A stretch of DNA of 64,000 nucleotides. Source: an uncultured Clostridia bacterium (lineage in GTDB: Bacteria; Bacillota; Clostridia; Christensenellales; Borkfalkiaceae). The notes beneath the pieces are model-generated. The model was not told the DNA's origin. It made no database searches and saw only the letters and a list, made by a program, of their open reading frames with translations. Shown one piece after another: positions 35,950 to 44,785 of this stretch (position 1 is the first letter of the stretch; every line of letters begins with the position of its first letter). A program made the translations under genes and the position numbers. The DNA is taken from the NCBI GenBank assembly GCA_934796775.1, contig CAKVPH010000007.1, forward strand, positions 1 through 64,000, written 5' to 3'.

Positions 35950-37353
35950 ATGGACGAAATAGTAAAAAAAATCCTTATGATCGAGCGGGAGCAGCAAAGC
36001 CGAAAAAGTAAGCTTGACGATTACAATAAGGTTAAAGTTCACGAAAAGCAGATGATTTTTCATAAGTGCTTAAAAAATAATCGTTGGGTTTTCGGAGGAA
36101 ACCGAAGCGGCAAAACTCAGTGCGGCGCAGTGGAGAGCGTATGGCTGGCAAAGGGCATTCATCCCTATCGGCAAAACCGCGAAAGTGTGTTCGGCTGGAT
36201 AGTTTCGCCAACGCAGCAGGTGCAGCGCGACGTTGCTCAAAAAAAGGTTTTGTCTTACCTGTCTCCGCACGATATAGCGGACGCGGTCATGCTGTCAGGT
36301 CGGCGCGATAGCCTTGATAACGGTGTTATAGACCAACTTTTTATTAAAAACGTGTTTGGAAAAATATCAACTATAGGCTTTAAAAGTTGCGATCAGGGGC
36401 GTGAAAAATTTCAGGGTGCGTCGCTTGATTTTGTCTGGTTTGACGAAGAACCGCCCGAAGATATTTATTTCGAGTGCAAGATGCGTCTTTTGGATAAATG
36501 CGGGTGTATGTTCGGCACGATGACGCCGCTTAAGGGTATGACTTTTATATACGACGAAATCTATATGAACGCGCATAACTCGCCCGACGTATGGTACGAG
36601 TTTATGGAATGGGGCGATAACCCGTATCTTAATCCCGAAGAAGTTGAAAAAATGACGGCGAGCCTTTCAAAAGAAGAACTCGAATCGAGAAGGTTCGGTC
36701 GGTTCAAAGCGGAAAGCGGCGCGGTTTATCCTGAGTTTGACGAAGAAAAGCACGTTTTAAAACAGCCGTTTATTATTCCCTACGACTGGCAGGACTGCGT
36801 TTCGATAGATCCGGGATTAAGCAATCCGCTGTCCTGCCATTTTTATGCGGTGGACTACGATTCCAACGTGTACGTTGTGGCGGAGAGTTACGAGGCGGAA
36901 AAGACTATAGAGTATCACGCCGCAAAGATATTAAAAATGGCTGACGACCTCGGCTGGCACAGACGCCCTGACGGCAGATTAGAGGCGCTAATCGACAGTG
37001 CGGCAAATCAAAAGACTCTGGCTTCTTCAAAAAGCGTTACCGAACTTTTTTTTGAACACGGCATTGCCTGCAACCCGAACGTAAACAAGGAAAAATTTGC
37101 GGGAATAGCTCGTGTTAAGGAATATTTTTCACAGGATAAAATCAAAATTTTCCCGTCGTGTACAAATCTCATAAGAGAGATAAAAAGTTACAGGTGGGGT
37201 GAAAACGACGTTCCAGTAAAAAAGGACGACCATGCTTTGGACGAACTTCGTTACTACATAATGACAAGACCTCGCGGCAAAAAAACGGAAAGCCTTTTAA
37301 CCGATGTTCAGCGTGACAAGGCACGACTTATAAGGAGGCTTGGCAGGAGGTAA
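35950..37353 (+). CDS. Phage terminase large subunit
   Basis: 467 residues from ATG at 35950, which is 10 nt after AAAGGGGG; the ATG at 35941 is too close to that site. The ATPase half has Walker A FGGNRSGKT (~48-56), Walker B LDFVWFDEEPP (~160-169) and the coupling motif FGTMTPLKG. The RNase-H-like nuclease half has acidic residues in SIDPGLSNP (~285), ALIDSAANQ (~348) and KKDDHALDELRYY (~427). All motifs are intact, so it should still cut and translocate DNA into a capsid. First gene of the capsid operon. Confidence 0.95.
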   Translation: MDEIVKKILMIEREQQSRKSKLDDYNKVKVHEKQMIFHKCLKNNRWVFGGNRSGKTQCGAVESVWLAKGIHPYRQNRESVFGWIVSPTQQVQRDVAQKKVLSYLSPHDIADAVMLSGRRDSLDNGVIDQLFIKNVFGKISTIGFKSCDQGREKFQGASLDFVWFDEEPPEDIYFECKMRLLDKCGCMFGTMTPLKGMTFIYDEIYMNAHNSPDVWYEFMEWGDNPYLNPEEVEKMTASLSKEELESRRFGRFKAESGAVYPEFDEEKHVLKQPFIIPYDWQDCVSIDPGLSNPLSCHFYAVDYDSNVYVVAESYEAEKTIEYHAAKILKMADDLGWHRRPDGRLEALIDSAANQKTLASSKSVTELFFEHGIACNPNVNKEKFAGIARVKEYFSQDKIKIFPSCTNLIREIKSYRWGENDVPVKKDDHALDELRYYIMTRPRGKKTESLLTDVQRDKARLIRRLGRR

Positions 37354-37662
37354 ATGGAAGATAAGACGATAGAAAAAATTCAGCGTGCGCTTATTAAACG
37401 TGCGCTCGGGTACGACACGAGCGAAACGGTGGAAGAGTACGCCTTAAACGGTGACGACATGACTGTTGTAAGAAAAAAAGTAACCACAAAAAATATGCCG
37501 CCGGACATAACTGCCGCAAAAATTTTGCTTGAAAAAGCGGGAGAAGAGAATAAAAACGGATATTTTGAAATGACTGACGAACAGCTCGAAAAAGAAAAGA
37601 ACAGACTGCTCGCTTTATTAAAGGAGAAAGATCGCAGTGAAGATAGTAAAAAACAACGTTAA
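37354..37662 (+). CDS. Small-terminase-like protein, C-terminal type
   Basis: 102 residues, starting directly after terL. The segment ALGYDTSETVEEYALNGDD followed by VRKKVTTKNMPPDITAAKILLEKAGEE matches the C-terminal part of many Firmicutes phage small terminases, in which K-V-T-T-K-x-x-P-P-D-x-T-A is recurrent. The usual N-terminal helix-turn-helix DNA-binding domain is absent, and the order TerL-TerS is reversed. Loss of the domain that recognises pac sites would favour unspecific packaging; that is inference. Confidence 0.6.
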   Translation: MEDKTIEKIQRALIKRALGYDTSETVEEYALNGDDMTVVRKKVTTKNMPPDITAAKILLEKAGEENKNGYFEMTDEQLEKEKNRLLALLKEKDRSEDSKKQR

Positions 37663-37840
37663 AATAGTTTGCGACGTAAAAGGCTGCTCAAACATAGCCG
37701 ATTACAGACTGATAATGGACGTAGGCGGCTACGATCAGATGTGTTTGTGCGAAAAATGCTTAAAGGAATTTTACGCCGAAGCTAAAAAAAATATTTATTC
37801 GGAGGAAACAAACGGTGCAAAAAGAACAAAACGAAATTGA
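37637..37840 (+). CDS. Small zinc-ribbon-like protein
   Basis: 67 residues, GTG start 10 nt after AAGGAG and overlapping both neighbours. Cysteines in VCDVKGCSN and MCLCEKC suggest a C-x4-C...C-x-C-x2-C metal site. Function unknown; small zinc proteins of this kind are found between terminase and portal genes in some phages. Overlapping frames with proper ribosome sites indicate real translation. Confidence 0.6.
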   Translation: MKIVKNNVKIVCDVKGCSNIADYRLIMDVGGYDQMCLCEKCLKEFYAEAKKNIYSEETNGAKRTKRN

Positions 37841-39656
37841 GTTTTCAAAGGAACTTGCCAAAGAAGTTACCGATGATTTTTTAAGGCGGCGCGAAGAACG
37901 CAAGGCTTTGGAACAGCAGTGGAAACTCAATATCAATTACCTGATGGGCAATCAGTATGCCGAAGTTTTGCCGACGGGCGAGATTGACGAAGAGCAGAAG
38001 GATTATTTCTGGCAAGGCAGAAACGTATATAATCATATTGCGCCTATTATTGAAACCCGAATCGCAAAGCTGTCCCGCGTGCGCCCCGTGATGAGCGTGA
38101 GAGCTTCCGGCAACGAAGAGAGCGATTTAAAGTCTGCAAAAATGGCATCCGCGCTTTTAAACTCCACTTTTTCGCGACTTGAAATGAGCGACGTGATTTA
38201 TAAAGCTACGCTATGGAGCGAAACCACGGGTACTTCGTTTTACAAAATAATGTGGGACGACTCTGCGGGTAAAAAAATGGGTAAGGTGGACGGAAAGAAC
38301 GTGTTTGAAGGTGACGTAAAAGTTATAGCCGTTTCGCCGTTCGATATTTTTCCGGACAGCCTTTTTCACGAAGATATCGATGACCTTAAAAGCATTATAC
38401 ATGCCCGTGCTATGCACGTTGACGACGTAAAAGCCGTTTACGGCAAGACTCTCAGCGGCGGCGACGTAGACGTTTTCACTTTGGAAAAATGCAACGCGTC
38501 AAACGGAACTTTCGGGAAAAGGGTTACGAGCGGAGTCGTGCATGACAACGTGCTTGTAATCGAGCGTTACGAAATGCCTTGCGAAAAATATCCTAACGGC
38601 AGAGTGGTTACCGTTTCGCAGGACACAGTGCTTGCCGTTAGCGATTTGCCGTATATAAACGGAGAGGAAAATAAACGTATTTTTCCGTTTGTGCGGCAGA
38701 TTGCAATAAATCAGGCGGGTTGTTTTTTCGGCGTAAGCGTGATAGACAGAATCATACCTTTGCAAAAGGCGTATAACGCGGTAAAAAACAGAAAGCACGA
38801 GTACTTAAACAGAATAAGCATGGGCGTTGTGACCGTAGAAGACGGTTCGGTAGATACCGACGCATTGACCGAGGACGGACTTTCGCCCGGAAAAGTGCTT
38901 GTTTACAGGCAGGGTTCAACGCCGCCCAGGCTTATGGCCTCTGCGTCTGTGCCGCCGGACTTTACTTATGAAGAGTCGCGGCTCGAACAGGAATTTATAA
39001 ACGTAAGCGGCGTAAGCGAGTTTTCGCGTAATTCGTCGGTACTATCTCAAAATTTAAGCGGCGTTGCGCTTGAGCTTATGGTTGAACAGGACGAAACAAG
39101 GCTTACCATAACCGCAGAAAATATACGAAAGGCTGTAAGAATTATAGGCAAACAGATAATAAGGCTTTTCAAGCAATACGCAAAACTTACAAGAATGATG
39201 AGGGTGGCGGGCAAAGGCAACTCGGTGGAACTTTACTATTTCAACGCGAGCGATTTAACCAGCGACGACGTGGTTTTCGATACCGAAAACGAGCTGTCAT
39301 ACACGCCCGCACAAAAAAAGAGCGCGATTTACGAAATGCTCACGAGCGGGCTTTTGTCTGATGCGGACGGCAATTTGAGCCAAAGCACGAAAGCTAAGAT
39401 TTTGGAAATTTTGGGTTTCGGCACTCTTTCGTGCGCTCAGGACATAACAAATTTACATGTGGATAAAGCTCAGCGTGAAAATATCGAGCTTTTTAGCAAA
39501 AATATAGAGCCCGACGAATTTGATGATCACAAAATTCACGTCGTCGAGCATACGAGGTTTTTACTCACCGAAGATTTTTGCGGCAGAGAAGAATACAAGA
39601 AAAAAATAATCGAACATATGCGCAAGCATAAAATAACGGAGGTACCTGATGAATAA
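37815..39656 (+). CDS. P22-like portal protein
   Basis: 613 residues, GTG start after GGAGG. FWQGRNVYNHIAPIIETRIAKLSRVRPVMSV, then DIFPDSLFHEDIDDLKSIIHAR and FGVSVIDRIIPLQKAYNAVKNRKHEYLNR are portal-core features of short-tailed (P22-like) phages. VSGVSEFSRNSSVLSQNLSGVALELM precedes the long tunnel helix. Portals form the dodecameric ring through which terminase pumps DNA. Length is in the P22-type range (~600-725), larger than SPP1/HK97 types. It overlaps the next gene by 8 nt. Confidence 0.88.
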   Translation: MQKEQNEIEFSKELAKEVTDDFLRRREERKALEQQWKLNINYLMGNQYAEVLPTGEIDEEQKDYFWQGRNVYNHIAPIIETRIAKLSRVRPVMSVRASGNEESDLKSAKMASALLNSTFSRLEMSDVIYKATLWSETTGTSFYKIMWDDSAGKKMGKVDGKNVFEGDVKVIAVSPFDIFPDSLFHEDIDDLKSIIHARAMHVDDVKAVYGKTLSGGDVDVFTLEKCNASNGTFGKRVTSGVVHDNVLVIERYEMPCEKYPNGRVVTVSQDTVLAVSDLPYINGEENKRIFPFVRQIAINQAGCFFGVSVIDRIIPLQKAYNAVKNRKHEYLNRISMGVVTVEDGSVDTDALTEDGLSPGKVLVYRQGSTPPRLMASASVPPDFTYEESRLEQEFINVSGVSEFSRNSSVLSQNLSGVALELMVEQDETRLTITAENIRKAVRIIGKQIIRLFKQYAKLTRMMRVAGKGNSVELYYFNASDLTSDDVVFDTENELSYTPAQKKSAIYEMLTSGLLSDADGNLSQSTKAKILEILGFGTLSCAQDITNLHVDKAQRENIELFSKNIEPDEFDDHKIHVVEHTRFLLTEDFCGREEYKKKIIEHMRKHKITEVPDE

Positions 39657-40359
39657 AGAGCAAGAATCCGTCCGCGGCGAACTTGCGGGAGGAAAAGACG
39701 CTTTTTCAACAGAAGAACAAATCGCAGCGCAACCGATCGGCGAAACAGATGCGATCTCTTTTGGCAAATTTGCCGATGAAAAAGCACTTTTAAAAGCATA
39801 CAACGACTTAGAGTCCGAATTTACAAAACGTAGTCAACGACTCAAGGAGTTGGAAAGGGAAAATAGTCTTTTTAAACAAGAACAAACAGATATGCTTTCA
39901 GGCAAAAACGAAGTCGTACATGATGAAACGGGGAGTGCGGCAAAGGAACGCGAAACAAATTCTGCCTCTTGTTTTAAAGACGATGGGGAAATAACTGCGG
40001 AGGTTTGTCGTTTTTTACGGCAAAATCCTGAAGCCGCGGCTTATGCCGAGGCTATTGCTCTTAAAGCCGGAACTTTCGGCGATGCAAAAAGCGGCGTTTT
40101 AGAAAGAGCCTACATAGAAGTTTTGAAAGACGAACTGCAAAAAGAGCGCGAAAAGATAAACGACGATTTTATTTATACGAGCGCGAAAAATACGCCCGAA
40201 ATAAAGGAAAAAATAATTCGAGATTATTTAAGCGCGCTTAGCGGACAAAAAAGCGTAAGGCTTTTATCCGGCGGCGAATCTTTAGTCATGCCGCCCGAGC
40301 GCCCTAAAAACATCGCCGAAGCCGGCGAAATGGCAACCTTGATTTTAAGAAAAATTTAA
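39649..40359 (+). CDS. Capsid scaffolding protein
   Basis: 236 residues after GGAGGT. It is charged and largely helical. The motif FADEKALLKAYNDLESEFTKRSQRLKELE (near residues 40-70) recurs in scaffold proteins of podovirus-like elements. VCRFLRQNPEAAAYAEAIA follows in the middle, and the C-terminus (SLVMPPERPKNIAEAGEMA) resembles a coat-binding end. Its place between portal and coat genes is the usual place for a scaffold, which guides procapsid assembly and is then lost. Confidence 0.78.
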   Translation: MNKEQESVRGELAGGKDAFSTEEQIAAQPIGETDAISFGKFADEKALLKAYNDLESEFTKRSQRLKELERENSLFKQEQTDMLSGKNEVVHDETGSAAKERETNSASCFKDDGEITAEVCRFLRQNPEAAAYAEAIALKAGTFGDAKSGVLERAYIEVLKDELQKEREKINDDFIYTSAKNTPEIKEKIIRDYLSALSGQKSVRLLSGGESLVMPPERPKNIAEAGEMATLILRKI

Positions 40360-40376
40360 CTGATAAAGGAGATTTT

Positions 40377-41549
40377 ATGGTAACAATCAGCAGTGCGGAT
40401 AACGCACTTAAATCATTATATCTCGGCGTGGTAGCCGAACAGCTCAATACGGGAGTCAATCCCTTACTTGCAAAAATCAAACAGACCTCGCAGGACGTAT
40501 GGGGTAAAGAAATAAGACGTCTTGCGCAGTACGGAATAAACGGCGGTATCGGCGCGGGAACGGAAGACGGCGCGCTTCCCGCCGCGGCAGGCAACAATTA
40601 CGATCAATTCGTGTTGACGCTTAAAAATCTGTACGGCACAATCGAAATTTCGGATAAAGCCGTTCGTGCGTCCGAAAACAGCGTCGGAGCGTTCGTCAAT
40701 CTGTTAAATGCAGAAATGGAAGGGCTTTTAAAGGCGTCTTCGTTCAACTTTGGCAGAATGTTGTTCGGCGACGGGAACGGAACGCTTGCAACGGTCAGCT
40801 CTGTAAGCGACGGAGTAATTACACTTGACAGCGTTAAAAACGTGGTAGAAGGTATGGTTATAGATTTTCTGTCCTCCGCAGGCGCGGCTATTTCGGGCGC
40901 TGCAGGAAGAAGAATTACAGGAGTAGACAGAACAAATAAAACAATTACCGTAACCGGAACCGCACTCACTTCTACCAACGTACCCGAAGGCAGCATAATA
41001 ACCGTTCAGAATTCTTACGGTAAAGAAATTACGGGTTTAAAAGCTATTTTTAAATCAACCGGAAGCATTTACGGGTTGGACAGGGCAACTCATAAATGGC
41101 TCGTTCCATATATGAAGAGCAGCGTAGGCACGATATCCGAAACTGTTATTCAGGAAGCTATCGACGAGCTTGAAGAAAACGCCGGCAGCCGAGTAAACTT
41201 TATAGTTTGTTCTTCGGGCGTAAAAAGAGCATATCAGGAACATCTTGCCACATACAAGCGCAATATCGACGTTATGGAATTAAACGGCGGGTATAAAGCT
41301 CTTTCTTACAACGGCATTCCCGTTATTTCGGACAGATTCTGCCCGGACGGCACGATGTACCTTCTCAATACCGACGATTTCGTTCTTCATCAGCTTTGCG
41401 ACTGGAAGTGGTTAGAGGGCGAAGACGGAAAAGTCTTAAAGCAGGTGGCAAACAAGCCCGTTTACAGCGCGACGCTCGTAAAATATGCGGATCTTATTTG
41501 CACAAGACCGTGCGGACAAGCAATGCTCAGCGGTATAACCGAAGCGTAA
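40377..41549 (+). CDS. Major capsid protein, HK97 fold
   Basis: 390 residues, ATG 6 nt after AAGGAG. N-arm MVTISSADNALKSLYLGVVAEQLN, then WGKEIRRLAQYGINGGIGAGTEDGALP and LKNLYGTIEISDKAVRASE are typical of phage coat proteins with HK97-like folding. A Gly/Thr-rich beta insertion (~135-200, DGVITLDSVKNVVEGMVI...) resembles a P22 I-domain-like addition. The C-terminal half (VNFIVCSSGVKRAYQEHL, YNGIPVISDRFCPDGTMYLLNTDDF) is the P/A domain. It would form the shell. Intact and of normal length. Confidence 0.9.
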   Translation: MVTISSADNALKSLYLGVVAEQLNTGVNPLLAKIKQTSQDVWGKEIRRLAQYGINGGIGAGTEDGALPAAAGNNYDQFVLTLKNLYGTIEISDKAVRASENSVGAFVNLLNAEMEGLLKASSFNFGRMLFGDGNGTLATVSSVSDGVITLDSVKNVVEGMVIDFLSSAGAAISGAAGRRITGVDRTNKTITVTGTALTSTNVPEGSIITVQNSYGKEITGLKAIFKSTGSIYGLDRATHKWLVPYMKSSVGTISETVIQEAIDELEENAGSRVNFIVCSSGVKRAYQEHLATYKRNIDVMELNGGYKALSYNGIPVISDRFCPDGTMYLLNTDDFVLHQLCDWKWLEGEDGKVLKQVANKPVYSATLVKYADLICTRPCGQAMLSGITEA

Positions 41550-41567
41550 AAACGCAAATATTTTGCG

Positions 41568-41598
41568 GCTGCCGATATAAAAAACTTATATCGGCAGC
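41568..41598 (+). promoter_or_regulatory. 13-bp perfect hairpin between coat and adaptor genes
   Basis: GCTGCCGATATAA (41568-41580) pairs perfectly with 41586-41598 around AAAAC. No T tract follows, so it is more likely an mRNA stabiliser or processing site that keeps coat protein expression high than a terminator. Confidence 0.7.
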
Positions 41599-41639
41599 AA
41601 ATATGCGCCGCACGAAAATATGATAAGGAATTTTGATTT

Positions 41640-42203
41640 ATGACGGTAAAAAACGTATTAAAAATTACCGCCGATCTTCTCGGCGAAAAAGACGTAAAAG
41701 ATTATTTGTCGGGAAACGTTCCCGACGACTCGGAATATTGCAAAACAACAACGGCTCTTTTAAAAAGATGTTACGATATGGTAACCGACGAACTTGCCTG
41801 CGAATACGCCCCCATTTTGTATAGCGAACAACTTGAAAGTAAAAACGGAAAAATAGCGTATTCGGCTTTTACAAAAAACCCTTTAAAAATTCTTTCCGTA
41901 AAAGATGAAAACGGTAAAAAGTGCTGCTATAAGCCGTTTATCGATTATTTGGAAGTTGCGGACGGACTAAAAAGCGTAGTTTACGAATATCGTCCTAAGA
42001 TTCAAACGGAAGACGAAGAAGCGATTTTTTCAAATTATAAAACGGGAGAGTACACTTTAATTTACGGTATAGCCGCAGAATTTTGTCTGGAACGAGGAAG
42101 AGTAAATGAAAGCGAAATTTGGAGCAATAAATACTATCAGGGATTAAAGGGCAGACTCAGCGAAAGGCGAAATCTTAAAATCCCCGCAAGGAGATGGTTT
42201 TGA
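41640..42203 (+). CDS. Head-completion adaptor, P22 gp4-like
   Basis: 187 residues after AAGGAA. Mostly helical with ITADLLGEKDVKDYLSGN, TTTALLKRCYDMVTDELACEYAPILYSEQ and YTLIYGIAAEFCLERGRVNESEIW. The pattern of an N-terminal helix pair, a central beta part and a final long helix matches gp4/gp6-type ring adaptors under the portal; the length is near P22 gp4 (166). Its position after the coat gene agrees. Its stop overlaps the next start by 1 nt. Confidence 0.65.
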   Translation: MTVKNVLKITADLLGEKDVKDYLSGNVPDDSEYCKTTTALLKRCYDMVTDELACEYAPILYSEQLESKNGKIAYSAFTKNPLKILSVKDENGKKCCYKPFIDYLEVADGLKSVVYEYRPKIQTEDEEAIFSNYKTGEYTLIYGIAAEFCLERGRVNESEIWSNKYYQGLKGRLSERRNLKIPARRWF

Positions 42204-43645
42204 TGTTTTACCCAAAAGCTCAGAAAGTAAACGGCAGATACAAAGGCACAAAAACAGTGCGTGATTTTTCGGCGGGAATGGATTCGGTCACCGATGAAGA
42301 GGTGCTTGACCTGCCAAAGTGTGCCGAAGCTTATAATTTTTCATATCGAGGCGGAGTGCTTTGCGACGGCGAGGGTATAAAAACGGCAAAGTTCGGATTT
42401 TACGATAATTCGCCCGTGTTCAACGTTGCGGGCGTAACGCCGCAAAAACTATATTATTACAAAAAATACGACGAGGATTTGACTAAATACGTCGAATATC
42501 TTTTAGTTTACGGCGACGATAACGAAATGTATATAGCTAATGCCGAAACCGATTCGGAATTTACAAAAATAAAAGGTTTAACCTTTGATTATCCGCCCAA
42601 AGCCGTGCCATATGCATATAACGGGGAAGACGTTATGATTTTTTCCGACGAGCGATCGATGAAAATATACAACGGAAAAACCGTAAAACCCGCAACCGAC
42701 GTGCCTGCAATAACGTCTATGTGTATTCATAACGAAAGATTGTTCGTAACAGAGGCAAAAAATAAAACTTCGCTTTGGTTTTCTGATGATTTTGACCCTA
42801 TGAACTGGAAAATCTCTTTAGACGAAGCAGGTTTTATAGATATACGCGAAGGAAACGGCAGTTTGCTTAAAGCAGTGTCATTCGGCGGATACGTTTATGC
42901 GTTTGCCTCTTATGCGATAATGCGTATTACGGCATACGGCGATCAGCGCGAATTTTCGCTGGAAACGGCGGCTTTGTCATCGGGCAAAATATATCCCGAA
43001 AGCATTACCGTGTGCGGGGACAGAATTATTTACCTTGCCGAAGACGGTTTTTACGCTTTCACCGGCGGGACGCCTGTTAAAATAATTAAAAAGCTCGATA
43101 AAATGCTTATCGGAACGGATAATTCCGAATGTAAAGGCTGTTATTTCGGCGGTAAGTATTACTGCGTTTTAAGGCTTAAAACAAGCGTTGCAAACGAACA
43201 GATTATGCTTGTTTACAACGTGCATGCAGGCACTTATTGTCTTATGCGAAACTTAAGCATAAAAGATATTGTCCTTATGGACGGCGAAGAACATTCAAAA
43301 CTTTTGTTTTTGATTAAAGACAGATTTGACGTATGTACTTTATCAAAAAGGGCCGAACTTTGTTCTGTTCCGCTTACAAAATTTTGGAAAAGCGGTAAAT
43401 GCGATTTAAACATCTGTAAAGAAAAGACCATTACAAAAGTGTCGCTTACCGCTTCGGAAAAGGTTGAAGTTTTAATAAAAAGTGAGGCAGGAAGTCGATT
43501 ATTGCACTTTTCGGGAATAAACAAAGAGCAAACGCTACCCGTAGGTTTAAAGGGTAGAAGCTTTATTTTCGAGATTGAATCGAGAGTTCCCGAAAACAGA
43601 ATTTCAGCGTTTAGAATCGAATACGAATATTTTGCGGAGGCATAA
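42203..43645 (+). CDS. Packaged-DNA stabilisation protein, P22 gp10-like propeller
   Basis: 480 residues; ATG at 42203 lies 9 nt after AAGGAG and overlaps the previous stop. The frame holds repeated beta-blade strands: LYYYKKY, YLLVYGDDNEMYIA, VPYAYNGEDVMIFSD, ITSMCIHNERLFVTE, LLKAVSFGGYVYAFASYAIMRIT, ESITVCGDRIIYLAEDGFYAFTGG, then a C-terminal beta sandwich. P22 gp10 (472 residues) is of the same size and occupies the same gene position after gp4, closing the portal after packaging. Assignment rests on size, fold pattern and order. Confidence 0.6.
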   Translation: MFYPKAQKVNGRYKGTKTVRDFSAGMDSVTDEEVLDLPKCAEAYNFSYRGGVLCDGEGIKTAKFGFYDNSPVFNVAGVTPQKLYYYKKYDEDLTKYVEYLLVYGDDNEMYIANAETDSEFTKIKGLTFDYPPKAVPYAYNGEDVMIFSDERSMKIYNGKTVKPATDVPAITSMCIHNERLFVTEAKNKTSLWFSDDFDPMNWKISLDEAGFIDIREGNGSLLKAVSFGGYVYAFASYAIMRITAYGDQREFSLETAALSSGKIYPESITVCGDRIIYLAEDGFYAFTGGTPVKIIKKLDKMLIGTDNSECKGCYFGGKYYCVLRLKTSVANEQIMLVYNVHAGTYCLMRNLSIKDIVLMDGEEHSKLLFLIKDRFDVCTLSKRAELCSVPLTKFWKSGKCDLNICKEKTITKVSLTASEKVEVLIKSEAGSRLLHFSGINKEQTLPVGLKGRSFIFEIESRVPENRISAFRIEYEYFAEA

Positions 43646-43646
43646 A

Positions 43647-44510
43647 ATGTCGGATGAAAAAAGGAAGATCGACGAGCTTGACAGAAGAGTTAAAAAGCTT
43701 GAAAAACAGGCGAATGATTTTTCGGTAAATTATTACGAAATTAAAAAAGAAAGCATTGCAAGTGCAAATTCACACAGTTTTAACTTTAAAATCACGGCTT
43801 ATAACGATTGTTTTGTTAAAATGTGTGTAAAAGTAAGCACTGATTGCGAAGATTATTTTTTAAAACTCAGACTAAACGGCGTTGACGCTTTTTTTAAAAC
43901 TCAAAATAAAAACGCCTTAGTCAGCAGTGCGCTGCCGCTTATTCAAGGCGAAAATAAGATTGAAGTAATTTTAAGTTCCGCTTCGCCGTTTATTGTAAAC
44001 GAGTGTTTTTTAAGCTGCTCGGGCGCGGTAAATTATGCCAAAAGCGAAGTTATATTATCGGTTTTAAACGAAGAATCGCGCAGTATAATTTTGTTTTCAT
44101 ACGACGGCGAAATATGGATTAAACGATATATAGGCGGACTTTTAGAAAATATTGCTTTTATAAAAGGAGGCGGAGCTGCGGCTTTTTGCAAGCTTGATTC
44201 AAATTACGCGGTGTTTTACACCGACGAATATAAAACTTTAAAAATAAGAATTTACGATAATGACTTTACGTTAAAAAACGAAGAAACGATAGACGATTGC
44301 GTTTCGTCTGTATGTGCGATCGGCGGAATCGAATGTGAGGCGTATGCAGTTAAGGGTAACAGAGTTTACCGCTACTTTATAGACGGAGCTTTGAACGTCG
44401 TTTCTGCGATAACTAATTTTACGGCAAAAAGCGTAAGATGCAATCCCGACGTTAAAGGACTTATTATAATTACCGATTTTAACGGGAACGACAAACTCGT
44501 ATCCGTTTAA
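43647..44510 (+). CDS. Coiled-coil/beta protein, possible tail-spike or plug; may be frame-disrupted
   Basis: 287 residues, ATG 1 nt after the previous stop, with GGAGG upstream. An N-terminal coiled coil (MSDEKRKIDELDRRVKKLEKQ) suggests a trimer. A beta sandwich (~40-140) and propeller-like strands (RSIILFSYDGEIWIKRY, NYAVFYTDEYKTLKIRIY, YAVKGNRVYRYFIDG) follow. The stop at 44508-44510 occurs in TTTAAAAA; one added base there would continue into the frame ending at 44779. It occupies the place of needle or tail proteins in P22-like operons, but its role is unknown. Confidence 0.6.
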   Translation: MSDEKRKIDELDRRVKKLEKQANDFSVNYYEIKKESIASANSHSFNFKITAYNDCFVKMCVKVSTDCEDYFLKLRLNGVDAFFKTQNKNALVSSALPLIQGENKIEVILSSASPFIVNECFLSCSGAVNYAKSEVILSVLNEESRSIILFSYDGEIWIKRYIGGLLENIAFIKGGGAAAFCKLDSNYAVFYTDEYKTLKIRIYDNDFTLKNEETIDDCVSSVCAIGGIECEAYAVKGNRVYRYFIDGALNVVSAITNFTAKSVRCNPDVKGLIIITDFNGNDKLVSV

Positions 44511-44779
44511 AAATAAATGTAAATAAATTAAACGTTTTTCCTCAAATTTATATGGTAAGTTTTAACAAAAAAAGAATAAACAGAATAAATAAAAACGGCG
44601 ATAAAGTCGCTTTAAGCACGGTGAACTCGTCAGGCAATATAAATTATATCGAAGTAGAAGGCGACAGCGTTTCAAACGTAAACGCTTTTGCCGTTGCAGA
44701 TGACGCCGTGCAGTTATACGACGGCAGTATTTTAAAAAGAATCAAATATAATCTTATAATCGAAAAAGGGAGGAATTAG
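44483..44779 (+). pseudogene. Continuation of the preceding frame after a putative frameshift
   Basis: This frame is open from 44483, overlaps the end of the previous gene, and runs to 44779. Its first ATG (44552) has no Shine-Dalgarno site. The translation ends in FAVADDAVQLYDGSILKRIKYN, similar in strand pattern to the previous protein's propeller strands. Insertion of one base near 44508 would give a single ~385-residue protein. Either it is a real mutation, an assembly error in an A run, or an independent small gene. Confidence 0.45.
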
Positions 44780-44785
44780 CCGAAT

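Noticed and set aside
39643..39652. GGAGGTACCT as a match to the tRNA-Cys acceptor end (att site)
   Set aside because: Only about seven bases match and it lies in the Shine-Dalgarno site of the scaffold gene.
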